Assembly: GCA_900317795.1 (NCBI GenBank)
Contig: ONIF01000103.1
Location: 1-6,898, forward strand
DNA: 6,898 nt
Direction of reading: 5' to 3'
From: an uncultured Eubacteriales bacterium
GTDB taxonomy: Bacteria; Bacillota; Clostridia; Oscillospirales; Acutalibacteraceae
Both the position numbers and the translations under genes were made by a program. A model generated the notes under the pieces. It was given only the letters and a program-made list of their open reading frames with translations, ran no database searches and had not been told where the DNA came from. Of this stretch, positions 1 through 6,811 are shown one piece after another. Position 1 is the first letter of the stretch. Each line of letters opens with the position of its first letter.

Positions 1-1
1 G

Positions 2-2329
2 GGCAACTATGCAGGAAGTATCAAAGATGCAATAGACGGATGCAGTATATTCATCCTCATACTCAACGGAGAATCATCAAGATCGCCCGATGTTCTCAAC
101 GAGCTGAATCTTGCCTTTGAAAGAGTCAGAAGAAATGAAAGTATCACCATATTGCCGTTTAAAATATCTGATGATGAGATAGGAAATGATGCACAATATT
201 ATCTCAGAAGAATACATTGGATAGATGCTGTAACACCGCCTATGGAAGCAAGAATTAAAGAACTCACGGATAAAGTAAAAATATGTCTGAACCGAAAAGC
301 AGATCAAACAGAAGAGAACACTTCTAAAAGTTACTACAGATTTAGCGGATCATTTCTGTCTAACGACAGATTTGTAGGACGTAAAGACGAACTCAATAGA
401 TTATCTGATATAATGAGTACCAACAAGATATGTTTTATTTACGGCATGGGCGGTATGGGGAAAACCGAACTTGTCAAAAAATACGCCTCGGAACATGAAA
501 AAGATTACAGTCTGATACTGTTTATCAAATACACATCCAATCTGACGGATATTATCATCAGCAACAAGTATTTTGAAATCAGCGGACTGACACGGCTTAT
601 CATAAACAGTGAGCCGGAATCCGACAAGGAATTCTGCATACGCAAACTCGACAGGATAAAGGCACTCATGCCCGAAAATTCTCTGATTATCATAGACAAT
701 TTTGATACGGAAGAAGATTCCGTTCTCGAAGAATTCCTGAACGGCTCCTATAAAACGATTTTCACCTCACGGATCAATCATGAACATCTTGGATTTCCGA
801 CACTGTATCTTGATACGCTCAGCGATAATGACCAGATGTTATTGTTTTCCCAGAACAGCAAAAGGGGTGTCAGGGAAAGTGAAAAAGAATCCATACAAAA
901 AATCATGTCCTGCCTAAACGGCCATACGCTTGCCATTGAACTTGTGGCACAGCTTATTTCCTCCAAACATATAAAAGCTTCAGCAATGCTTGAAAAAATA
1001 CAGGCATCGGGACTCAACAGCATCAATAACAGCAAACTCCGACACGGTTTTGACAGTTCAAAGACACTTTACGAATATATCCGTCAGCTTTTTAAAATGG
1101 AGGCTCTCGGTGAAAATGAAAAGCGGGTTCTTTTCAATCTGTCACTTCTGCCTCTTTCGGGAGTGGGATTTGACTCGTTTATGGAATGGTGCGAGCTTCA
1201 AGATGGCGAAGTCATTGATTCCCTTATACAACGAAGTTGGATAAAGTATAATCCCGAAAGTGACACGCTTTGTTTGCATCCTCTCATAGCCGAAGTCGCA
1301 AGAAATGAATCAAGTATGGTAGTAGAACAGAGCAAGACAATGCTTTTCAATCTGGACAAGAAATTTGTAAATTCTTATTATATGACTGCCGTTGAGCGTA
1401 CCGAATACGGAGAAATCGCAAAAGCAATTTACCGTAATGTAGAAATGACAAAAGACAAGCTCGATTCATTCAGAATGATATTCAAAATGTTCGAGGACCT
1501 CGACTATTACGGTATGTGCGAAGAAGTATTCGTAAAAGTCGAAACAATACTCGGAAATGAAGATTCCGTCGAACTTGCGTGGTGGTATTGGACTTACGGT
1601 GACTATATACTCAGATTTATGAAATATGACAAGGCTTTGTACTATAATAAAAAAGCAAGTGATATGCTTGAAAGAGTTTATCCGGAATCCTATGACCTCG
1701 CTTATATGTACAAGCATGAAGCACATATTTATCATGCCATATATAACCGTCAAGGCAAACATATGGAAATGATAGAAAAAGCAAGCCGTCTGCTCAAAGA
1801 AAGCGAAAGGCTTTTTGAATTGAATATAAATACAGATGATAAAAAGTGGGGAAGTTCCCATTATTCTTATGCACATAATTTGGAAAAAGAGCATGATTCG
1901 CAGAGAGCAAGCCGTTATTATGCACAAGGTCTGAATTTGTACTACTCGGGGGACTATGAACAGGCAGAGAGTTATTCAAAGAAATCGCTTGAGATCTTTG
2001 ACAGAATCAACGGCAGGGTCGATGCGGACACAACAGCCCCCATGAGAGTCCTTGCCATGATATATTCCAAAACCAAAAAATTTGATGAAGCTATATCAAT
2101 GGAAAAGGAAGTTATCGAAATACGAGGAAAACTTTGGGAAAAAAATCAATTCCGCTATTTTGAGCAATTTGAAACGCTTGCACATATATATTACAATGCA
2201 GGAAGGATCAGCGAGGCTGTAAACTCTTTGAAGAATGTCGCAGAGCTTATCGGACAAAATCCCATGTACAGCGATTATCTCAAAGAAATACAGGATAAAA
2301 TAATTATGTTTACAAAACAGGTAAAATAA
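2..2329 (+). CDS. TIR-NB-ARC(STAND)-TPR protein, 5' truncated by the window edge
   Basis: The frame is open from base 2 to TAA at 2327-2329 (775 residues visible), and the true start lies outside the window. Residues 1 to about 95 are the C-terminal half of a TIR domain: GNYAGSIKDAI, then FILIL, then S28/E34 in SRSPDVLNELNLAF (E34 is the likely catalytic Glu), then HWIDAVTPP. An NB-ARC/STAND ATPase follows: FVGR (124-127), Walker A GMGGMGKT (148-155), Walker B LIIIDNFD (228-235), FTSR sensor (254-257), a GxP-like NGHTLAIELVA (306-316). A winged helix ends in LHPLI (425-429), the position of the MHD motif. Residues from about 445 are helical with about five TPR-like units (near 528-560, 565-605, 636-670, 677-712, 718-751). 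No signal peptide or membrane segment is seen in the visible part. By family, bacterial TIR domains cleave NAD+ or make NAD-derived signals, and STAND proteins oligomerise on ligand sensing. A defence role is inferred. Leucine codons here are more often CTN than in the LRR gene downstream. Confidence 0.93.
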   Translation, partial: GNYAGSIKDAIDGCSIFILILNGESSRSPDVLNELNLAFERVRRNESITILPFKISDDEIGNDAQYYLRRIHWIDAVTPPMEARIKELTDKVKICLNRKADQTEENTSKSYYRFSGSFLSNDRFVGRKDELNRLSDIMSTNKICFIYGMGGMGKTELVKKYASEHEKDYSLILFIKYTSNLTDIIISNKYFEISGLTRLIINSEPESDKEFCIRKLDRIKALMPENSLIIIDNFDTEEDSVLEEFLNGSYKTIFTSRINHEHLGFPTLYLDTLSDNDQMLLFSQNSKRGVRESEKESIQKIMSCLNGHTLAIELVAQLISSKHIKASAMLEKIQASGLNSINNSKLRHGFDSSKTLYEYIRQLFKMEALGENEKRVLFNLSLLPLSGVGFDSFMEWCELQDGEVIDSLIQRSWIKYNPESDTLCLHPLIAEVARNESSMVVEQSKTMLFNLDKKFVNSYYMTAVERTEYGEIAKAIYRNVEMTKDKLDSFRMIFKMFEDLDYYGMCEEVFVKVETILGNEDSVELAWWYWTYGDYILRFMKYDKALYYNKKASDMLERVYPESYDLAYMYKHEAHIYHAIYNRQGKHMEMIEKASRLLKESERLFELNINTDDKKWGSSHYSYAHNLEKEHDSQRASRYYAQGLNLYYSGDYEQAESYSKKSLEIFDRINGRVDADTTAPMRVLAMIYSKTKKFDEAISMEKEVIEIRGKLWEKNQFRYFEQFETLAHIYYNAGRISEAVNSLKNVAELIGQNPMYSDYLKEIQDKIIMFTKQVK

Positions 2330-2367
2330 AAACTTTGTCGCTGACCATTTTTCGATTTCGAGAGTGT

Positions 2368-2422
2368 AAAATAAAGTGTATAAGTCGAGAAAATAAAAAA
2401 TCGGCTTATGCACTTTCATTTT
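2368..2422 (+). terminator. Hairpin terminator after the TIR-STAND-TPR gene
   Basis: Bases 2373-2388 (AAAGTGTATAAGTCGA) pair with 2401-2416 (TCGGCTTATGCACTTT) over 16 positions, two of them G-U wobbles, around a 12-base A-rich loop. With C2417 bulged, A-rich 2368-2372 can pair further with ATTTT at 2418-2422. The A-rich left flank and T-rich right flank suit an intrinsic, possibly bidirectional, terminator. The stem is AT-rich and the T stretch (TTTCATTTT) is interrupted, so efficiency is uncertain. It lies 39 bases after the stop codon at 2329 and separates that gene from the next transcription unit. Confidence 0.55.
2401..2422 (+). repeat. Intergenic repeat block A, copy 1
   Basis: This 22-base block matches 6438-6459 at 19 of 22 positions without gaps. 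The shared core is GGCTTATG followed by TTTCATTTT, and all three differences are C-to-T. Here it forms the right arm of the terminator hairpin after the first TIR gene. The second copy starts 4 bases after the stop of the second TIR gene and has no matching left arm. Confidence 0.6.
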
Positions 2423-2460
2423 AAAATGAGATGTGATAAAGTGAAAGAAAGGACAAAAAA

Positions 2461-2512
2461 GTAAGTGTCAAAAATGTAGGGTATTGAAAAACATGGAGTC
2501 AAAATACAATAA
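2461..2512 (+). repeat. Intergenic repeat block B, copy 1
   Basis: This 52-base block aligns without gaps to 6760-6811 with 43 of 52 identities; the middle GTATTGAAAAACA is identical in both. In the second copy the block continues into a complete inverted repeat. Here the partner arm (ACTCCGTG) is missing and the DNA continues as A/T-rich sequence, so this copy looks like a decayed or truncated version. On the minus strand it keeps a consensus-like TTGACA (2471-2466) but no credible -10 box. Confidence 0.7.
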
Positions 2513-2552
2513 ATATTATAACATAAATTATAACGAAAATAGATAAAGATAT

Positions 2553-2581
2553 TTGACTTGTCGGTTGTATTGTTGTATAAT
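2553..2581 (+). promoter_or_regulatory. Sigma-70-type promoter for the small ORF and TIR-STAND-LRR gene
   Basis: The -35 box TTGACT (2553-2558) and the consensus -10 box TATAAT (2576-2581) are separated by exactly 17 bases. The DNA upstream (about 2500-2550) is very A/T-rich, like an UP element. Transcription would start near 2587-2590. This leaves a leader of about 90 bases before the ATG at 2680 and about 390 bases before the ATG at 2976. With the terminator upstream, it argues that the LRR gene is transcribed independently of the TPR gene. Confidence 0.75.
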
Positions 2582-2679
2582 AGCCGTGAAATTATATTTT
2601 TAGACCGGAAAAATGAAAATGGTAATTTAAATAATGACAGCTTTCCGCCTATTGCAGTAAGGGCTGTAATTCAAGAAAA

Positions 2680-3000
2680 ATGTTTGAAAAGCTGGAAAAT
2701 CCCCCCCAAAAAGATTGGGACAGACATTTGAACAAGTATAACGTCATTCACAACAATATGCAGAAATTTTTCAGCAACAGCAATTCAATGGATGAACTTC
2801 TTGATTTACTTGAAAGGTCGCTGTTATGGGATTTTATTGATAAATTCGGTAATGTACGCCCGTTTGACGATAAAAATTTGTTCCGCACCATGAAAGATAT
2901 TGATAACCAAATAAGAATAAAAGGAAAAAAGCTATCAAACAAACTGAATTCTACTGGAGTAAGGGGATGTAAAATATGTCAACATATGATATTTTTATAA
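2680..3000 (+). CDS. Small hypothetical protein, 106 aa, upstream of and overlapping the TIR-STAND-LRR gene
   Basis: I do not recognise this family. The ORF starts at ATG 2680; the in-frame stop TGA at 2635-2637 and lack of any in-frame ATG/GTG/TTG between them make this the earliest start. No clear Shine-Dalgarno precedes it (the nearest is AAGGGC, about 16 bases upstream). The protein is charged and predicted mostly helical by eye: an amphipathic stretch around residues 38-58 (DELLDLLERSLLWDFIDKF) and a basic one around 70-90 (MKDIDNQIRIKGKKLSNKL). No signal peptide or membrane segment is seen. Its last 25 bases overlap the start of the TIR gene, so its C-terminal residues are dictated by that gene's coding, and translational coupling is plausible. 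It lies between the promoter and the receptor gene, so co-expression is likely. It could be a partner, a regulatory leader ORF, or the remnant of a broken gene; see the C7A5 tract at 2701-2712. Confidence 0.5.
   Translation: MFEKLENPPQKDWDRHLNKYNVIHNNMQKFFSNSNSMDELLDLLERSLLWDFIDKFGNVRPFDDKNLFRTMKDIDNQIRIKGKKLSNKLNSTGVRGCKICQHMIFL
2956..2966 (+). promoter_or_regulatory. Strong ribosome binding site for the TIR-STAND-LRR gene
   Basis: GGAGTAAGGGG lies inside the end of the small ORF. Its GGGG ends 9 bases before the ATG at 2976. It decides the start: that ATG begins MSTYDIFISYRR, exactly where a TIR domain is expected to begin. It is much stronger than anything upstream of the small ORF. Confidence 0.8.
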
Positions 3001-6000
3001 GCTACCGCCGTGCCGGCAGTGAAGATTTTGCCCGTGCGGTCTATCAGGAACTTATACATAAAAAATACAAAGTTTTTCTTGATCGTCAGGACCTTTTGGC
3101 AGGCGTTTATGAAAAGCAGATACATTCCGTTATAGAACAGGTCAGAGATGTTATTATAATACTTCCCCAAAATGCCCTTGATCGCTGTACCGAGGAAAAC
3201 GACCTGTTTCGAAAGGAAATTGCTCATGCAATAAGTGCAGATAAAAATATAATACTGATAATGCGTCAGGGATTTGAATTTCCAAATGCTGAAACGTTGC
3301 CGGAAGAAATACGTTTAATTACCAAATTTGAGGCAATCAAGGAAACACCCGATCACTTTAATGATGCAATCATAAGACTTTTGGAATTACTTGAACATTC
3401 CAAAACAGGAATTAAAAAAAAACAATTACATTTTGCTTCGACAGCGACAGCAACTGAAGTATTTTTGAAAAATCAGAATTTATCTCCGTGTACATCTAAA
3501 AACATTTATATTCCAAGAAAAAAGGCTTGCGATACCATTTACGAACGGCTTAATCAGTACCATATTTTGTACTTATATGCCATTCGTGGAAACGGTAAAA
3601 GCGAAACTGCGAGAGAATATGCTGAAATTTATGCAAATGAGTATGATTTTGTACAATTAGCCTTTTATTCGCAAGACCTGAAAAAAACAATCGCTGATCT
3701 TGATTTTGTCGGTTTGAAATATGAAGATAAAATTGCCAAAACAGATGATGATATTGACAGGCTGTATTCATACAAACTCGATTTGTTGAGTAATACGGGC
3801 ATTTATACATCAAATACTTTGTTGATAATTGACAATTACGACTATAACAGTAATCCTGAATCAGAAGAATACAAGAAAAATGCCAAAGTACTGTCTGACC
3901 TGAAAAAACTGCATATACATATCGTTTTTACAACGAGAATCAATCCGACTGACAAGACTCATTGTTTCAATTTGGAGGATATGTCACAAACGGAATTGGG
4001 ACAACTTTTTTTCAAGATAAATCCTGTCCAGAAAGACAATCCGAAACGACAAAAGCTTGTTGATGAAATCATAAAGGCTTCATACAATCATACAATGACC
4101 GTTAAATTGGTTGCCTTACAGTCTAAAAAGTATAAGAAAAACCTTGAAGAATATTTGTCCGTACTGAAAGAAAACGGCATAAATTCACATATTCAGTCTA
4201 AAATCACCAATGAAAAAGATGATGAATCAATCACAATGTCGGCTGTATATGACCATATAAAAGCCTTGTTCGACTTTGATAACCTAAGTGATAAAGAAAA
4301 GTATGTTATGGTTAATGCGTGTTTGCTGCCATTGGAGGGGCTTGACGCTGTCACATTCAGCGATTTTATCGACTTGGAGCGTTTTGGTTCATCCGGTGAC
4401 TGTATAGACGGAAGTATAGAAGATCTGGTAAACAGTGGCTGGATAAATTATACTGACAGCTATGAAACACAAATCAGCCTGCACCCACTCATACATGAAA
4501 TTGCAGCTAATGAATTGATCCCTGAGTTTACGGACAATAAGTGCAGAAGAATTTATATTCATTTTTTGAATTTGATTTCTGAATGGGGAAATAAAAAAAC
4601 AAGACAAACAAATGATTATCAAGAAGACGAAAATCTTATTTATTTGCTTTTTAGAAACATAAATGGATTGATTGGATATGACTTATCGGAAATTATCAAT
4701 TATATCCAGGTAGAAAACCAAAGCATTCGTATAGAAAATTATACACTGGCTACTAATGACATACTGATAAACTATTTTGGTGCAGATGAGATTTACTCTA
4801 TCAGAAAAAATATAAAGATTATTCGCCATGAAGCATTTGAAAACTGTTCTTTACTAAAAGAAATCAATATTCCTGACAGTGTAGTAAAAATTGAAGATTA
4901 TGCTTTTGCAGATTGTTCCGGACTTCAAAAAGTAAATATCCCCAATAGTGTTACAAGTATTGGAACAGGTGTTTTTGAAGGATGTCTGTCATTGCAGACT
5001 CTGAATCTTCCTAACAGTGTTACGGATATCGGAAGCTACGCTTTTGCAGGATGCACTTCCTTAACCAGAATAACAATGCCTAACAGTATTCAAGATATAA
5101 AATTCTGGACTTTTGCAGGCTGTGTATCGTTGGAAATAATAACAATTCCCGAAACTGTAGTTGAAATAGGGTATGAAGCATTTTATGCGTGTTCATCACT
5201 GAAAAGTATAGTTATTCCAGACAGCGTTAAAAAAATCGGCAACTTTGCTTTCCGGGATTGTACGTCATTAACAAATTTAAAAATACCCCAAAATATTCCA
5301 AGTCCCGGACACAATACTTTTGAAGGCTGTCCTGTTTTTGGAAAAGCTCCCAATACATCCGTTAAAGAAAAGATAATCCCACATGATGTTTCCTGTATTG
5401 AAGATTTTGCTTTCCAGAATTTTGTATCTTTGGAAAAAATACAGTTACATGAGAATATTACAAAGATAGGTGATTGCGCTTTCTATAATTGTTTCTCATT
5501 AACTCAGATCTCTATTCCCGACAATGTCACACATATCGGAGATGGAGCTTTTGAATATTGTTCAGCATTGACACAAGCAAATATTCCATCAGGAATTACA
5601 ATTCTTGGAAAGGCAATATTCCAGTGCTGTACATCATTACCACAAATAGACATTCCACACAGCATAAAAAAAATCGATAATAATGTTTTCTACCGTTGCT
5701 ACTCACTAACAAAAGTAACCATTCCTAACAGTGTGGTAGATATCGGCAACAATGTCTTCTATGGATGTATAAAATTAAAAGAAGTTATCATTCCGAACAG
5801 TGTCAGAAATATAGGATATTTTACTTTCGCATATTGCTTGAAATTGCAACAAATAGATATTCCGGACGGCGTTATAAGTATAGGAAAATCTATTTTCGAG
5901 GAATGCCACGAACTGGAAAAGATATTTCTTCCTGACAGTATTACATATATCGGAGACAGTGCCTTTGAAGGCTGTATTGGACTAAGAGAAGTAAAACTTC

Positions 6001-6434
6001 CGGAAAATATCACCTATATCGGAAATTCTCTTTTTGAAAGTTGCCATTCTCTGCAACAGATAATACTTCCCAATAGCATTAGGACCATTGGAAAAGGAGC
6101 ATTTTGGGAATGTTCTTCATTAACACAAATAAATATCCCTGATAGTGTAGTAAGTATTGATAGTCGTGCATTTGGAGAATGCTCAGCATTATTGGAAGTT
6201 ACCATTCCCGAAAATGTCCAATATATAGGCGAAGAAGCTTTTTTGTATAAAAACTTAAGAAAGGTAAAAATTCTTAATCTTAAAGTTGATATTGAGGAAA
6301 GTAAAATTGGCTATCATAAAGACTCTTATGGTTTGTACAGAAAAAATGAAATGTTGACCATTGAGGGCTATAAAGATTCTACTGCCGAAAAATACGCAAA
6401 AGAACACGGTTTCTATTTTATAGCTCTTGATTAA
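2976..6434 (+). CDS. TIR-NB-ARC(STAND)-LRR protein, 1152 aa (TNL-like domain order)
   Basis: The start ATG 2976 is set by a strong ribosome binding site; the stop is TAA 6432-6434. Residues 3-140 form a TIR domain: YDIFISYRR (4-12), VFLDRQDLLAG (33-43), IIIL (60-63), and DRCTEENDLFRKEI (69-82) with E81 the likely catalytic Glu. Residues 178-420 are a STAND/NB-ARC core: P-loop AIRGNGKS (202-209, usual first Gly replaced by Ala), Walker B LLIIDNYD (282-289), FTTR (318-321). A winged helix follows, ending in LHPLI (502-506). After a linker, residues 605-1094 hold about 21 BspA-type LRRs of 23 residues (IPxSVxxIGxxAFxxCxSL). The C-terminal cap (IEGYKDSTAEKYAKEHG) is common in LRR_5 proteins. There is no signal peptide, so this LRR array is cytoplasmic, unlike the usual surface BspA proteins. 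By family, ligand sensing would drive NTPase oligomerisation and TIR activation, with NAD+ as likely substrate. A defence role is inferred. Confidence 0.95.
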   Translation: MSTYDIFISYRRAGSEDFARAVYQELIHKKYKVFLDRQDLLAGVYEKQIHSVIEQVRDVIIILPQNALDRCTEENDLFRKEIAHAISADKNIILIMRQGFEFPNAETLPEEIRLITKFEAIKETPDHFNDAIIRLLELLEHSKTGIKKKQLHFASTATATEVFLKNQNLSPCTSKNIYIPRKKACDTIYERLNQYHILYLYAIRGNGKSETAREYAEIYANEYDFVQLAFYSQDLKKTIADLDFVGLKYEDKIAKTDDDIDRLYSYKLDLLSNTGIYTSNTLLIIDNYDYNSNPESEEYKKNAKVLSDLKKLHIHIVFTTRINPTDKTHCFNLEDMSQTELGQLFFKINPVQKDNPKRQKLVDEIIKASYNHTMTVKLVALQSKKYKKNLEEYLSVLKENGINSHIQSKITNEKDDESITMSAVYDHIKALFDFDNLSDKEKYVMVNACLLPLEGLDAVTFSDFIDLERFGSSGDCIDGSIEDLVNSGWINYTDSYETQISLHPLIHEIAANELIPEFTDNKCRRIYIHFLNLISEWGNKKTRQTNDYQEDENLIYLLFRNINGLIGYDLSEIINYIQVENQSIRIENYTLATNDILINYFGADEIYSIRKNIKIIRHEAFENCSLLKEINIPDSVVKIEDYAFADCSGLQKVNIPNSVTSIGTGVFEGCLSLQTLNLPNSVTDIGSYAFAGCTSLTRITMPNSIQDIKFWTFAGCVSLEIITIPETVVEIGYEAFYACSSLKSIVIPDSVKKIGNFAFRDCTSLTNLKIPQNIPSPGHNTFEGCPVFGKAPNTSVKEKIIPHDVSCIEDFAFQNFVSLEKIQLHENITKIGDCAFYNCFSLTQISIPDNVTHIGDGAFEYCSALTQANIPSGITILGKAIFQCCTSLPQIDIPHSIKKIDNNVFYRCYSLTKVTIPNSVVDIGNNVFYGCIKLKEVIIPNSVRNIGYFTFAYCLKLQQIDIPDGVISIGKSIFEECHELEKIFLPDSITYIGDSAFEGCIGLREVKLPENITYIGNSLFESCHSLQQIILPNSIRTIGKGAFWECSSLTQINIPDSVVSIDSRAFGECSALLEVTIPENVQYIGEEAFLYKNLRKVKILNLKVDIEESKIGYHKDSYGLYRKNEMLTIEGYKDSTAEKYAKEHGFYFIALD
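4788..6257 (+). repeat. Coding array of about 21 BspA-type LRRs, 69-base period
   Basis: This lies within the TIR-STAND-LRR gene, residues 605-1094. Seven repeats of exactly 23 residues run from 628 to 788 and eleven more from 820 to 1072, so the 69-base period is kept with no slippage. The ninth unit (789-819) is 31 residues long, with GKAPNTS near its start, and follows an atypical Pro/Gly-rich unit (766-788). The first unit (605-627) and last unit (1073-1094) are incomplete. Conserved positions are I-P, S/N-V/I, I-G, A/V-F, C and S-L. The repeats differ clearly from one another, so the array is old and not recently expanded. Confidence 0.9.
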
Positions 6435-6437
6435 AAA

Positions 6438-6459
6438 TTGGCTTATGTATTTTCATTTT
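6438..6459 (+). repeat. Intergenic repeat block A, copy 2
   Basis: It matches 2401-2422 at 19 of 22 positions. It begins 4 bases after the TAA of the TIR-STAND-LRR gene. Unlike copy 1 it has no complementary left arm, so it probably does not form a terminator by itself. Confidence 0.6.
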
Positions 6460-6531
6460 TATAGTTTACAGTCTACCGCAAATGAACCGCCTGACAGGGC
6501 ACTTACAAAAATCCTTTTAAAACCTAAACTC

Positions 6532-6561
6532 CCCCTCCAATTCAAAGATAATTTGGAGGGG
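6532..6561 (+). terminator. GC-rich hairpin, likely terminator of the TIR-STAND-LRR gene
   Basis: CCCCTCCAA (6532-6540) pairs perfectly with TTGGAGGGG (6553-6561), with two more A-T pairs possible if T6552 bulges. On the plus strand it is followed by ATATGTTTTGTTCT, a loose T-rich tail, consistent with an intrinsic terminator about 100 bases after the stop. On the minus strand the tail GAGTTTAGGTTTT is also T-rich, so it may work in both directions. Confidence 0.5.
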
Positions 6562-6759
6562 ATATGTTTTGTTCTATAGTCTGAAAGCTGTTGTATAAAG
6601 CTGATATTTTTCGACTGAAATTGCACAAAAATATTAGGAAACAAATATATCAAATAAATCAGCAATATTCTTTTCGGACTTGCCAAATTCATAAATGTAT
6701 TAAATTTGTTTTCTTTGAGAGGTTATTCTATCACAAGATATTAATATAGTAAAATAAAA
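6562..6759. other. Non-coding A/T-rich stretch, no supported gene
   Basis: The interval between the hairpin and repeat block B shows no ORF on either strand with a ribosome binding site. A 77-codon minus-strand frame (6459-6692) crosses it but lacks a Shine-Dalgarno and runs through the hairpin. The only other signal is the minus-strand promoter-like pair listed separately. Confidence 0.5.
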
Positions 6760-6770
6760 GTAAGCGTCAA
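6743..6770 (-). promoter_or_regulatory. Possible minus-strand promoter
   Basis: Reading leftwards, TTGACG (6770-6765) and TATATT (6748-6743) are separated by 16 bases. Transcription would start near 6736 and run towards the hairpin at 6561-6532. The DNA is A/T-rich, so a chance match is possible, and no convincing gene follows. Confidence 0.3.
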
Positions 6771-6811
6771 AAGTGAAGCGTATTGAAAAACACGGAGTTA
6801 GGATATAATAA
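6760..6811 (+). repeat. Intergenic repeat block B, copy 2
   Basis: It is ungapped to 2461-2512 with 43 of 52 identities. This copy appears intact because it runs directly into the second arm of an inverted repeat (to 6826). On the minus strand the block contains the terminator T-tract and the TTGACG box of a possible promoter. Confidence 0.7.

Noticed and set aside
152..154. TTG as the start of the first large gene (725-aa product)
   Set aside because: The frame is open to the window edge and the upstream codons encode clear TIR sequence, including the likely catalytic Glu. TTG 152 is internal and the gene is simply truncated by the window.
1466..1927. 153-codon minus-strand ORF opposite the TPR region
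   Set aside because: It lies wholly within a well-supported plus-strand gene, is rich in Phe, Ile and Cys as expected from reading A/T-rich coding DNA backwards, and has no family signal.
2417..2428. Perfect 12-base palindrome CATTTTAAAATG as an operator
   Set aside because: It is low-complexity and A/T-rich, overlaps the terminator's right arm, has no second copy and is over 120 bases from the promoter. Chance is the simplest explanation.
2543..2733. Alternative open frame reading SFPPIAVRAVIQEK before the small ORF
   Set aside because: It has no ATG/GTG start; its only TTG codons lie inside the promoter spacer or -10 region. It is kept only as part of the C7A5 frameshift observation.
4788..6257. 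Regular 69-base periodicity considered as CRISPR or tandem satellite DNA
   Set aside because: The period is 23 codons of an open LRR-coding frame. Units diverge at DNA level and there are no repeat/spacer boundaries.
6459..6692. 77-codon minus-strand ORF after the LRR gene
   Set aside because: There is no Shine-Dalgarno before its ATG. It runs through the GC-rich hairpin and repeat block A and has no recognisable domain. It remains possible only as part of the putative minus-strand transcript.
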